From UMGS882 sp045598975 (GTDB taxonomy: Bacteria > Bacillota > Clostridia > Oscillospirales > CAG-382): a DNA stretch of 27,284 bases. The notes below the pieces were generated by a model, which worked only from the letters and a program-made list of their open reading frames with translations, had not been told where the DNA came from and did no database searches. This document shows positions 7,959 to 15,344 of the stretch, piece by piece; position 1 is the first letter of the stretch; each line of letters begins with the position of its first letter. The translations under genes were made by a program, and so were the position numbers. The DNA lies in contig JAZRVE010000005.1 of NCBI GenBank assembly GCA_045598975.1, positions 1 through 27,284 on the forward strand, read 5' to 3'.

Positions 7959-9659
7959 ATGAACAGCCCGGTTTCGCAAAACAATAAAAAAATACGGATC
8001 ATTCTGGCGGCGCTTCTGATCCTGATCCCCGCCATCCTTATTTTCTCCGCGTTCAGGCGCGCCGACACCGGCGCCTTTGCCGCCTCCCGCGTTTCAAGCG
8101 TGCGGGTGGACGCACCCGACGGCACCTCCGCCGTCTTTGAGGAGCAGGACGATTTCCGCTTCTACACCGAGCTTCTTGCCGGTCTTTCCCTCATCGACGA
8201 AAATTTCCGTGACGTTTCCGCCGAAACGCCCTTCACCGTCACCTTTTCCAACACCGACACCACGTCGGACACCTACCGCTTCTACCCCTCCGTCAAGACC
8301 TCCGACTGCATCGTCGTCGATGCCGCCGGCGCTTATTACATGATCGACGGACAGGCGTCGGAAAAGCTTTTCGCCCGTCCGGAATTCACCTCCGCCAACG
8401 CCTACGCCATCGTGCCGCGCGCCGTCGTTTCCTTTGATGACGGCACCGAGACACTGCTTGTCGCGGGAGAGGGCGAGTGGCACTATCAGGCAAACGACGG
8501 TTTTGAGCAGAAGACGCTGACGACGGCGGACAATCCCACCGTCCGCATCAATATCTCTTCGGCGGGCAACCTTTCCTTTGACAGCGCTCTCCCGCCCGAG
8601 AACGTTTCCGTCCGTTTGCAGAAGGACGGCGTCACCGTCTACGAAGGTGCCTACGAGACCATGCTGACGCCCGTCATCATGTCGGCGAACGATACCTATT
8701 ACGATCTTTCGGTCTTTGCCGAATGGGCGCAGACCGATGACGCCGCAAGCTACGGAAGCGTCGTCTATCACGCCAAGCTTCTCTACGACGTCGCGCCGAC
8801 CTTCGAGCTCATCCGCAACGGCGTTCTGCGCATCGGCGACTTCACGGTCCTCAAAGCCTATAACTTCAACGACGGCGACCATCTCTACGCCGAGTGCGGC
8901 TACCCCGTTCAGCCGGAGCTGTATCTGTTCGACCATCCGGACGGCAAGAGCAAAATGGCGTTCGTTACCGCCGCGTACAGCGTCGGCACCACCGGCACAT
9001 ATTCCCTCAAAGCCATCACGGGCGACGGCAGAACGCAGACCATGACCGTCAACGTGCGGCAGGGCAAGACGCCCGCCGTCGCGACACAGCAGATGCTGAT
9101 AGACGACATCGATTTGCAGGGCGCGTTCACCGAGGAGGCGTTTGCCGAATTCAACACGCTCATCGCCGAAAAGACGGCGCAGTCCGATAACGCCGTCTAC
9201 TGGACGGGACGTTTCGCTTACCCCAACGCCGCCGGAAAAGCCTCCACCGATTCTTCTCTCGCCGGTTACGGCACCTACCGCACCGTGCGCGGACTGCATA
9301 CCGCTTCCTACTACCATCCGGGATTGGATATGACGGCATCGCAGGGCGATGCGGTGTACGCCTCCAATCAGGGCAAGGTGGTCTTTGTCGGAGACCTTGC
9401 GCTGACCGGGCACACCGTTGTGATCGACCACGGCTGCTCGGTGCTGACGGTCTACGGAAACCTTGCCGACAGCGCGGTGAACGAGGGCGACCTCGTTGCG
9501 GGCGGAACGGTCATCGGCAGTGCCGGAACGACCGGTTTTGCGGCAGCCCTTGACGGTGCGGCGGGACGCAAGAAGGCGCAGATCCACTTTGCCGTCTACA
9601 TGGGCGGTGCGGCGGTCAACCCGACGTACGTGGCGGACGAGGATATCTGCTTCGACTGA
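7959..9659 (+). CDS. Membrane-anchored protein with C-terminal degenerate LytM/peptidase M23 domain
   Basis: 566 residues. A short basic N-terminus is followed by one transmembrane helix (about residues 13-33), so the bulk should lie outside the membrane. The middle ~350 residues (40-420) are beta-rich; I do not recognise a named family there. Residues ~448-560 match the LytM/M23 fold: YYHPGLD gives the zinc ligands H453 and D457, and the terminal QIHF gives the third ligand H543. The two histidines that act in catalysis in LytM are replaced: N501 (YGNL instead of Y.HL) and Q541 (QIH instead of HLH). It is therefore probably a non-hydrolytic peptidoglycan-binding or scaffold protein, as in the degenerate LytM factors NlpD and SpoIIQ. 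Start chosen at the ATG with GAGG upstream rather than TTG 7953. Confidence 0.85.
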   Translation: MNSPVSQNNKKIRIILAALLILIPAILIFSAFRRADTGAFAASRVSSVRVDAPDGTSAVFEEQDDFRFYTELLAGLSLIDENFRDVSAETPFTVTFSNTDTTSDTYRFYPSVKTSDCIVVDAAGAYYMIDGQASEKLFARPEFTSANAYAIVPRAVVSFDDGTETLLVAGEGEWHYQANDGFEQKTLTTADNPTVRINISSAGNLSFDSALPPENVSVRLQKDGVTVYEGAYETMLTPVIMSANDTYYDLSVFAEWAQTDDAASYGSVVYHAKLLYDVAPTFELIRNGVLRIGDFTVLKAYNFNDGDHLYAECGYPVQPELYLFDHPDGKSKMAFVTAAYSVGTTGTYSLKAITGDGRTQTMTVNVRQGKTPAVATQQMLIDDIDLQGAFTEEAFAEFNTLIAEKTAQSDNAVYWTGRFAYPNAAGKASTDSSLAGYGTYRTVRGLHTASYYHPGLDMTASQGDAVYASNQGKVVFVGDLALTGHTVVIDHGCSVLTVYGNLADSAVNEGDLVAGGTVIGSAGTTGFAAALDGAAGRKKAQIHFAVYMGGAAVNPTYVADEDICFD

Positions 9660-9693
9660 TTTTTCGGAAAAAACAAAAGAATATAAAAAGACA

Positions 9694-9726
9694 ACAGCGG
9701 TATGACATAAGCATACCGCTGTTTTT
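9694..9726. terminator. Bidirectional terminator between the LytM-like gene and nrdR
   Basis: 11-bp perfect stem ACAGCGGTATG / CATACCGCTGT (9694-9704 with 9712-9722), 7-nt loop, T5 on the plus side and a T-rich tail on the minus side. It lies between convergent genes. Confidence 0.88.
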
Positions 9727-9738
9727 GTTTGAGTGTAC

Positions 9739-10197
9739 TTATTTTGTGGCGTCGAGCAGCTTGTTGAGCTCGTCACGGAAGGTCGTGACGTCCTTGAACT
9801 GCCGGTAGACCGAGGCAAAGCGCACGAAGGCGACTTCGTCGAGACTTTTGAGCTTTTCCATGACGAGCTCGCCGATCTCGGTGGAGGTGACCTCCGTTTT
9901 CATGGTCGCCTGCAAGGTCTGCTCGATGTCGGACACGGCTGTTTCAAGCTGTTTCATGGTGACGGGACGCTTTTCGCACGCCTTGACGAGACCGTTGAGC
10001 AGTTTGCTGCGGTCGAAGGTCTGGAGCGTCTTGTCCTTCTTGACGACGACGAGCGTGACGCTCTCGATGGTCTCGAAGGTGGTAAAGCGTTTCTGGCAGG
10101 CAAGGCATTCGCGGCGGCGGCGGATGCTGGCACCGTCACCGACCGGACGGGAATCAAGCACCTTGCTTTCCGGATTGCCGCAGGAGGGGCATTTCAT
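9739..10197 (-). CDS. nrdR: Transcriptional repressor NrdR
   Basis: Zinc-ribbon and ATP-cone repressor of ribonucleotide reductase genes that senses ATP/dATP. The 152 residues have the usual length and motifs: CPSCG (C3, C6), S.VLDSRP, RRRRECLAC (C31, C34) with FTTFE, then the ATP-cone from about residue 47 (VVVKKDKTLQTFDRSKLLNGL) and DEVAFVRFASVYR.F near the C-terminus. No ribonucleotide reductase gene is in the window, so its targets are elsewhere. No clear NrdR-box pair was found upstream of the gene itself. It has a monocistronic layout: own promoter at 10251-10279 and the terminator shared with the LytM-like gene. Confidence 0.97.
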   Translation of the reverse strand: MKCPSCGNPESKVLDSRPVGDGASIRRRRECLACQKRFTTFETIESVTLVVVKKDKTLQTFDRSKLLNGLVKACEKRPVTMKQLETAVSDIEQTLQATMKTEVTSTEIGELVMEKLKSLDEVAFVRFASVYRQFKDVTTFRDELNKLLDATK

Positions 10198-10250
10198 GTA
10201 AATCGCTCCTTGCTATGTGGTTTTTCCGTGTTTTTCTTCTTTTCGCATTC

Positions 10251-10279
10251 AGTATAACACACCGATGCGGATTTTGCAA
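10251..10279 (-). promoter_or_regulatory. nrdR promoter
   Basis: Minus strand -35 TTGCAA (10279-10274), 17-bp spacer, -10 TATACT (10256-10251), with a leader of about 45 nt to the nrdR ATG. Confidence 0.6.
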
Positions 10280-10294
10280 GGATAAATTTCACGG

Positions 10295-10335
10295 GATACG
10301 CAAAAATACGGAAAATATACGAAAAATATACGGAA
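10295..10335. repeat. Helically phased ATACG/A-tract repeat upstream of the small membrane protein
   Basis: Four ATACG units begin at 10296, 10306, 10317 and 10328, each followed by an A-rich stretch (the last one short), giving a period of 10-11 bp. Phased A-tracts of this kind bend DNA. The block ends in the GGAAGGAG ribosome binding site of the plus-strand gene and lies upstream of the divergent nrdR promoter. Confidence 0.6.
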
Positions 10336-10347
10336 GGAGTCCTTTTT

Positions 10348-10608
10348 ATGAAACGTATCTGCCGATTTGGGACCTATTTTGCCGAGCTGGAAGCGCCGGC
10401 GTATTATATGATCCGGGGCGGGCTTGTGTTCTTGCTTGCCTGCGAAGGGCTGTTTGCGGGCGAAATACATACCGTAAGGGGATACCTTGCCCGCAGAGCG
10501 CTCATGGAGGCGCTTCCCAACTTTGCGGTGTCGCTCCTTCTGATCCTCGCGTTCGGCTTTGTGTTCGATAAAGCGCTCAAAGAGATCAAAGAGCGGAAAA
10601 ACAAATAG
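10348..10608 (+). CDS. Small hypothetical membrane protein
   Basis: 86 residues, no family recognised. Two hydrophobic stretches (about 20-38 and 58-76) suggest two transmembrane helices; the C-terminus is strongly charged (DKALKEIKERKNK) and the N-terminus is basic. Good ribosome binding site GGAAGGAG about 9 nt before the ATG. It stands alone between divergent nrdR and the convergent 11082-10633 gene. A terminator hairpin overlaps its stop codon. No clear promoter was seen; the preceding 50 bp are the phased ATACG repeat. I consider it real because of the RBS, the terminator and the membrane-protein composition. Confidence 0.7.
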   Translation: MKRICRFGTYFAELEAPAYYMIRGGLVFLLACEGLFAGEIHTVRGYLARRALMEALPNFAVSLLLILAFGFVFDKALKEIKERKNK

Positions 10609-10621
10609 TTTTCCGCTCTTT
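10588..10621. terminator. Terminator-like hairpin spanning a stop codon
   Basis: 13-bp perfect inverted repeat AAAGAGCGGAAAA / TTTTCCGCTCTTT (10588-10600 with 10609-10621), loop ACAAATAG. The loop contains the TAG stop of the plus gene, and the left arm encodes its last residues. It probably terminates both convergent genes. Confidence 0.65.
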
Positions 10622-10632
10622 GCCGGCAGGAT

Positions 10633-11082
10633 TCAGAGGTAGTCCTTCATTTCGTAGGCAAGGTCTTCCTCGATGTCGATGAGCTTTTCGGTGAGCTCCT
10701 TTACGCGCTCGTCGGCGTTTTTGTACTTGTTGAGGTAACGGCGTAAGGACTTGACGCCCATGTTGCAGCCGTCGGTCATGAGGTCGGCGATGGTGGCATC
10801 GCTTTCATTAACGGCGAGCATGACTTCGGTCTTGATGAAGGACATACTGCGCGCCATGGCGTTGGGGCTTTTTCCGCTTTCGTCCTGCTCGTTGAGCAGT
10901 GCGTGCGCTTCACTGCCGAGCGACTGGTGCTTTTCCTTGTAATCGTTAAGCAGTGTGGCAAGACGGGGGCTTTTGACCTTGTCGAGAACGTCCTCGATGG
11001 AATCGACACCCATTTTGATGCCGGCGTTGCACTCTTTGAGCAGTTCAACGGTGTCGGGATTGGTTTTTACGGTGTTTGTCAT
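10633..11082 (-). CDS. Hypothetical helical protein, ferritin-like/DUF2383-like
   Basis: 149 residues, almost entirely amphipathic helix by composition, with no signal peptide or membrane segment. The pattern of four long charged helices (around 10-30, 37-60, 75-105 and 112-149) resembles ferritin-like bundles such as DUF2383; this is a weak fold impression, and I see no convincing di-iron ExxH set. The frame extends up to 11136, but the ATG at 11082 has AAAGGAG 6 nt upstream and is clearly the start. It follows gpr by 37 bp and is the last gene of the DUF421-DUF4363-gpr cluster, so a spore-associated role is possible but unproven. Confidence 0.75.
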   Translation of the reverse strand: MTNTVKTNPDTVELLKECNAGIKMGVDSIEDVLDKVKSPRLATLLNDYKEKHQSLGSEAHALLNEQDESGKSPNAMARSMSFIKTEVMLAVNESDATIADLMTDGCNMGVKSLRRYLNKYKNADERVKELTEKLIDIEEDLAYEMKDYL

Positions 11083-11119
11083 AGGTTTCTCCTTTCGCTT
11101 GTGCCTTTTTGCGGGCGTG

Positions 11120-12079
11120 TTATGAGAGCATTTCATCCATTTCGTCGAAGGTCATGCCCGGATGCAGGGCGAGATTGACGGCGTAGCCGATGAGCTTCGA
11201 CGTGTCGCGGATGATGTGATCGGTTTCCTTGGGGGTGACGAAAAAGCCGGTGCTTTCCGGCCGGATAAGCTCGGTCAGAGAACGGACGATCTCGGAATCG
11301 TCCTCTTTGATGCCCTTGCGGCGGAAGGCGTCGCGCAGTACGTCGCAGGCAAGCGTCGCCGCCTCCACGACGGTCGGGACGCCGATGGCGATGACCGGCA
11401 CGCCGAGCGTTTCGCGGTCAAGCTTGCGGCGGGCATTGTGGATGCCGGAGCCGGGAGAAATGCCGGTGTCGCAGATCTGCACGGTGGTCGCGAGGCGTTC
11501 GAGTCTGCGGCAGGCAAGTGCGTCGACGGCGATGACAAAGCCGGGGTGGATCTCCTTTACGGCGCCGCGGATGATCTGCGCCGCCTCCATGCCGGTGTTG
11601 CCCGAAACGTCGGGGCAGACGCAGTAGGTCTCACGCATGCCGAGACTGTCAAAGAGAGCGGGCTCCCCGGTTTTCAAGTGCCCCGTCACGATAAAGTGGT
11701 CCGCCGTGAAGGGCCCGACGGCGTCCGCGGTCACGTCCTTGTTCCCGAGAGAGGCGAGTAAGCAGGGGGGGCGGGCATCGGGCGGCAGAAAGCCGCCGAT
11801 GACGTCGGCAAGCGCCGTGCAGGTGTTCTGAAACTCTTCTTTCGAGGATAACCATATCTTGCCGACGGTGACGGTCGCGTAGTGTCCGGCGCTTTTGCCC
11901 GACGCGCGCTCGCCCTCCGCCGTAAGCACCGTCATGTCGGTGACGGGAATGCCGGATACCGTGCGGTTTTCGGTCTTACAGCCGGGCAGGTCGGCGGAGA
12001 GCCCGAGCGCCCCGCGCTCCGCTTTCTCATCCACGAGATCGGTGCGGAAAAGACCGGAGAATCCGGAAAATCCGTTCAT
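11120..12079 (-). CDS. gpr: GPR endopeptidase (spore germination protease)
   Basis: Peptidase family A25 enzyme that degrades small acid-soluble spore proteins (SASP) in the first minutes of germination. It is made as a zymogen in the forespore and autoprocessed. Seen: FRTDLVDE near the N-terminus (family propeptide/processing region), the two catalytic Asp motifs TADAVGP (D119) and AVDALACR (D186), corresponding to D127 and D193 of the Bacillus megaterium enzyme, NTGMEAAQII, and GSGIHNARR followed by VPVIAIGVPTVVEAATL. 319 aa, somewhat short but within the family. The ATG at 12079 has AAGGGAG 8 nt upstream; the ATG at 12100 has none. It is 24 bp after the DUF4363 gene and therefore likely cotranscribed with the DUF421 operon. 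Confidence 0.96.
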   Translation of the reverse strand: MNGFSGFSGLFRTDLVDEKAERGALGLSADLPGCKTENRTVSGIPVTDMTVLTAEGERASGKSAGHYATVTVGKIWLSSKEEFQNTCTALADVIGGFLPPDARPPCLLASLGNKDVTADAVGPFTADHFIVTGHLKTGEPALFDSLGMRETYCVCPDVSGNTGMEAAQIIRGAVKEIHPGFVIAVDALACRRLERLATTVQICDTGISPGSGIHNARRKLDRETLGVPVIAIGVPTVVEAATLACDVLRDAFRRKGIKEDDSEIVRSLTELIRPESTGFFVTPKETDHIIRDTSKLIGYAVNLALHPGMTFDEMDEMLS

Positions 12080-12103
12080 GTGACGCGCTCCCTTTTTCAT
12101 TGT

Positions 12104-12502
12104 TTATAAAAGATTGCCGAGACAGAGGCTCTCGTTGTAGCGGATGTGCTTCAAAACGTCCCGCGCCGTTGCGAGAGACGCCAGAAAATCGTCGTAGGAG
12201 CCGCTCCCAAAGTAGGCGACGGCGGGCAGGAAAGCGTCGTGAAAGGCACGGTCGTTGGCATGGTGCATACTCATGTGCAGATAGGTATCGTGCGCCTCCC
12301 AGTCCTCCCCGATCCCGTCAAGCAGGGCGGCGTAGGCTTTTATTTTTTCGTCGTCCGCCGAAAGATAGGCGTCCCGGGACGAGGGAAAGCGTGCGAAACG
12401 CGCCTCCGTCCTGTCTAAAAAGGTGTCGAGGTAGAGGGTGTTGAACACCACGAAGGCGATGACCGCGGCAAACAGCGCCACACCGCATAAAAACGGCTTC
12501 AT
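12104..12502 (-). CDS. DUF4363 family protein
   Basis: 132 residues: one N-terminal transmembrane helix or uncleaved signal (residues 4-24) followed by a soluble helical domain rich in Asp, His and Tyr (YLHMSMHHANDRAF, FGSGSYDDFLASLATA). This matches the DUF4363 pattern, which in Clostridia typically follows a DUF421 gene. Its ATG overlaps the DUF421 stop (ATGA), so translation is probably coupled; AAAGGA lies immediately upstream inside the DUF421 tail. The longer open frame to 12868 is only the shadow of the DUF421 gene. Function is unknown; the partner and the downstream gpr point to the spore or cell envelope. Confidence 0.85.
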   Translation of the reverse strand: MKPFLCGVALFAAVIAFVVFNTLYLDTFLDRTEARFARFPSSRDAYLSADDEKIKAYAALLDGIGEDWEAHDTYLHMSMHHANDRAFHDAFLPAVAYFGSGSYDDFLASLATARDVLKHIRYNESLCLGNLL

Positions 12503-13245
12503 GATCCTTTCCCGTCCTTTCCTTTCTTTTCGTTCTTCCCGTTCTTTCCGTTCTTCCCGTCTTTCCCGAAAACACACACTTCTCCGCTGTCGTCGAGCCC
12601 CAGATAAAAGACCTCGCCGGGTGAGGAAAAGCCCGCTTTTTCCAGTTGATCTGTCAGCCACGCTTGGTTCCGCCCCACTTTGAAAAGCTCGGTCTTGTCG
12701 AGATTGCCGTCCACGATGATGGCGTGCTCCATGCCGTTTTCTCCGACCGAAACGCCGAGCGAATCGGCGGACGGCGGCGAGGCGGCGGCTTTGGGAATGA
12801 CCGATACGGTGCCGGACGGCTCCAACACGGCGTAGGAAACGTCGGACAGCCGGGAAATGCCGGCGCACCGGACGGCGCTCGCCAGTTCCTCCACCGTGAT
12901 GCGGGCGAGATTCATCTGCGCCATATCCGGCTTGCCCTCACGGATGAGCGTGATGGGCGTGCCGGCGACGAGCTTTCGGAAACGGGACGATTTGACGGAA
13001 GCATACGAGAGGAACACTTCCAGACAGACAAGTAAGACCGCCGGGATGACGCCGTACAGCAAGGGAATGGCGTTGTCGGAAATGGGGGTGGCGGCGATCT
13101 CGCTGATCATGAAGGCGGTGACGAGCTCGGTCAGCTCCAACTGCCCGATCTGCCGCTTGCCGGTCAGACGCATGAGCAAAACGATGAGAAGATAGAGGAT
13201 GACCGTGCGGATACAGACGTTTGCCAGAATGATCGCTCCTTTCAT
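12499..13245 (-). CDS. DUF421 (YetF-family) membrane protein with Lys/Gly/Asn tail
   Basis: 248 residues. The family hallmark is clear: three N-terminal transmembrane helices with VLLMRLTGKRQIGQLELTELV, then ITLIREGKPD and LARITVEEL, and the soluble C-terminal domain with IIVDGNLDKTELFKVGRNQAWL. DUF421 proteins such as YetF and 2Duf are known from Bacillus spore inner membranes; the molecular function is unsettled. Odd: the last ~22 residues are a low-complexity tail built of repeated GKN/GKD units, directly overlapping the next gene. The ATG at 13245 has only a weak GGAAAG 13-14 nt upstream, while a perfect AAAGGAG lies just inside the ORF at 13242-13236; other family members start close to that point, so the true start may be a non-ATG codon a few residues in. 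Confidence 0.9.
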   Translation of the reverse strand: MKGAIILANVCIRTVILYLLIVLLMRLTGKRQIGQLELTELVTAFMISEIAATPISDNAIPLLYGVIPAVLLVCLEVFLSYASVKSSRFRKLVAGTPITLIREGKPDMAQMNLARITVEELASAVRCAGISRLSDVSYAVLEPSGTVSVIPKAAASPPSADSLGVSVGENGMEHAIIVDGNLDKTELFKVGRNQAWLTDQLEKAGFSSPGEVFYLGLDDSGEVCVFGKDGKNGKNGKNEKKGKDGKGS

Positions 13246-13271
13246 GCGCCGACGGCGCTCTTTCCGTGATT

Positions 13272-13300
13272 TAGTGTGACCGTCCCGGACGGTTTTATGC
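13272..13300 (-). promoter_or_regulatory. Possible sigma-G-like promoter of the DUF421-gpr operon, with palindrome
   Basis: Minus strand GCATA (13300-13296), 17-bp spacer, CACACTA (13278-13272). The forespore sigma-G consensus is roughly GHATR-17/18-CATNHTA; one base of the -10 differs. The spacer contains the 15-bp palindrome ACCGTCC-C-GGACGGT (13279-13293). No good sigma-A promoter is visible for this operon. This is an inference from a short motif. Confidence 0.35.
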
Positions 13301-13339
13301 GAAAAACGGGAGAAAGGGCAAAATGTAAAATATTGTTAA

Positions 13340-13378
13340 CAGATTACTAAAAATCTGCCGTATGTTGTTTGGTACAAT
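13340..13378 (+). promoter_or_regulatory. htpG promoter region (extended -10)
   Basis: TGGTACAAT (13370-13378) is an extended -10 element; no good -35 is present at 17 bp. An inverted repeat CAGATT-N6-AATCTG (13340-13357) lies just upstream. No CIRCE (HrcA) element was seen. Confidence 0.45.
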
Positions 13379-13442
13379 AGATTATGTAAAGTAACGGACA
13401 CGGCTTTCCTGCCGCGCCCGACAGCGGAAAGGAAGTTAAATT

Positions 13443-15344
13443 ATGGCAGAAAACGTAAAAAAAGGCGGTATTTCCGTCGAGACACAGCACATTTTTCCCG
13501 TTATCAAAAAATGGCTCTATTCGGATAAGGATATTTTCATCCGCGAGCTGGTTTCCAACGCCTGCGACGCCATCACCAAGCATAAGCGCCTCGTTTCGCT
13601 CGGCGAAACGACGGCAGACGGCACGCCGTACCGCATCGACGTCATCCTCGACAACGAGCTCGGCACGCTGTCGGTCGTCGATAACGGCATCGGTATGAAC
13701 GCGGAAGAGGTGGACAAGTATATCAATCAGATCGCGCTGTCCGGCGCCGTCGATTTCATCAGCAAGTATGAGGGCAAGGACGAAAAAGAGGGCGTCGCCG
13801 ACGGCATCATCGGACATTTCGGTCTCGGCTTCTATTCGGCGTTCATGATCGCCGACAAGGTGGAAATTTCGTCGAGATCGTGGCATGACGAAACGAGCGT
13901 CCACTGGGTGGGAAGCGACGAGGGCGAATACGAAATGCGCGAGGGCGACCGCGAAACGCGCGGCACCGAGATCGTCCTGCACATCAACGAGGACGAAAAG
14001 ACCTACGCCACGGCGGGCAAGATCCGCGAGATCCTCGACAAGTTCTGCTCGTTCATGCCGTATGAGATCTATTTCACCGAGCTTCCCGAAAAAGAGGAAG
14101 AGCCGCCGAAGGACGGCGAGGAACCGAAAGAAAAGCCGGCACCGACGCCCGTCAACGACACGACGCCTCTGTGGCTCAAACGCCCGCAGGACTGCACCGA
14201 CGAAGAGTACAAGGCGTTCTACCGCAAGGTGTTTTCGGATTACAACGAACCGTTGTTCTGGGTGCATATCAACGCCGACTATCCGCTCAATTTCAAGGGC
14301 ATCCTGTATTTCCCCAAGGTGGAGACCGAATTTGCGAGCTACGAAGGACAGGTCAAGCTGTACTACAATCAGGTCTTTGTGGCGGACAACATCAAGGAGG
14401 TCATCCCGGAATATCTGCTGTTACTCAAAGGCGTCATCGACTGCCCCGAACTGCCGCTCAACGTCTCGCGCAGTTATCTGCAATCCAACGGCTACGTCTC
14501 CAAAATCTCGGCGCACATCGTCAAAAAGGTGGGCGACAAGATCAACGCCCTGTTCGGCGGCGAGCGTGAGCGCTATGAGAAAATGTGGGACTACGTCAAG
14601 CTGTTCGTGGAGTACGGCTGTGTGCGCGATACCAAATTCGCCGAAAAGGTGCGGGATTCGGTGCTGTACAAGACGACCGACGGCAAGTACGTGACGCTCA
14701 AAGAGTACGCTTCCGGCGAACACTTCGACAAGAAGCTGTACTACACCGACGACAAGAAACAGCAGGCGGTGTACGTGTCGATGTTCACGTCGCAGAACGT
14801 GACGGTGTTGGAGCTCGATAAGCTGATGGACATCCAGTACGTTTCGAGCGTGGAAAACGCCGACAACGGGGAGGACTTGAAGGACATCAAGTTCGTGCGG
14901 GTGGACAGCGGCGTGTCCGATATATTAAAGGAAGAAAAAAACGAGAGCGACACCGAGAAATACGGACGCCTGACCGACTACGTTAAGAACGTCCTCGGCA
15001 AGGACGATAAACTGAAAGTCGAGGCGGAAGCCCTCAAAGACGCCGGTACGCCCGCCGTGCTCAATCTTTCGGAGGAATCGCGCCGCTTTGCCGACATGAT
15101 GAAGATGTACGGCGGCATGACGGCGATGGGCTCATTCCCGCAGGAGATGACGCTGGTGCTCAACGTCAGCAACCCGCTCACCGCAAGCGTCTGCGAGAAG
15201 ATCAACGCCGAAAGCACCGACGAAACGACAGACAAGCTCATCAAACAGATCTACCTGCTTTCCCTCGTCGCCCAGCGGCCGTTGGAATCGGCGGAACTCG
15301 CCGATCTTCTTGCGGGCACGACGGAACTGCTGGCGCAGCTTTGA
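13443..15344 (+). CDS. htpG: Molecular chaperone HtpG (Hsp90)
   Basis: Bacterial Hsp90, a dimeric ATP-dependent chaperone. The GHKL ATPase motifs are all present: RELVSNACDAI (catalytic Glu and the Mg-binding Asn, about residues 36-46), DNGIGM (~80-85) and GHFGLGFYSAFM (~120-131). A charged Glu/Lys/Pro-rich linker (~212-238) separates the N-terminal and middle domains; the middle domain has FKGILYFP, LYYNQVFVAD and LPLNVSRSYLQ. The C-terminal dimerisation domain follows. At 633 aa it is normal. GGAAAGGAAG precedes the ATG at 13443. It is divergent from the DUF421 operon and monocistronic, with no clear rho-independent terminator seen downstream. Confidence 0.98.
   Translation: MAENVKKGGISVETQHIFPVIKKWLYSDKDIFIRELVSNACDAITKHKRLVSLGETTADGTPYRIDVILDNELGTLSVVDNGIGMNAEEVDKYINQIALSGAVDFISKYEGKDEKEGVADGIIGHFGLGFYSAFMIADKVEISSRSWHDETSVHWVGSDEGEYEMREGDRETRGTEIVLHINEDEKTYATAGKIREILDKFCSFMPYEIYFTELPEKEEEPPKDGEEPKEKPAPTPVNDTTPLWLKRPQDCTDEEYKAFYRKVFSDYNEPLFWVHINADYPLNFKGILYFPKVETEFASYEGQVKLYYNQVFVADNIKEVIPEYLLLLKGVIDCPELPLNVSRSYLQSNGYVSKISAHIVKKVGDKINALFGGERERYEKMWDYVKLFVEYGCVRDTKFAEKVRDSVLYKTTDGKYVTLKEYASGEHFDKKLYYTDDKKQQAVYVSMFTSQNVTVLELDKLMDIQYVSSVENADNGEDLKDIKFVRVDSGVSDILKEEKNESDTEKYGRLTDYVKNVLGKDDKLKVEAEALKDAGTPAVLNLSEESRRFADMMKMYGGMTAMGSFPQEMTLVLNVSNPLTASVCEKINAESTDETTDKLIKQIYLLSLVAQRPLESAELADLLAGTTELLAQL

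Noticed and set aside
12100..12570. CRISPR-like or minisatellite array in the DUF421 tail
   Set aside because: The repeat units are ~9 nt, imperfect and coding; there are no spacers.
12503..12868. N-terminal extension of the DUF4363 ORF
   Set aside because: The extension is Arg-rich shadow translation of the DUF421 gene; the ATGA-coupled start at 12502 gives a normal N-terminal membrane helix.
13246..13442. CIRCE/HrcA site before htpG
   Set aside because: The TTAGCACTC-N9-GAGTGCTAA element is not present; only a short CAGATT/AATCTG repeat was found.
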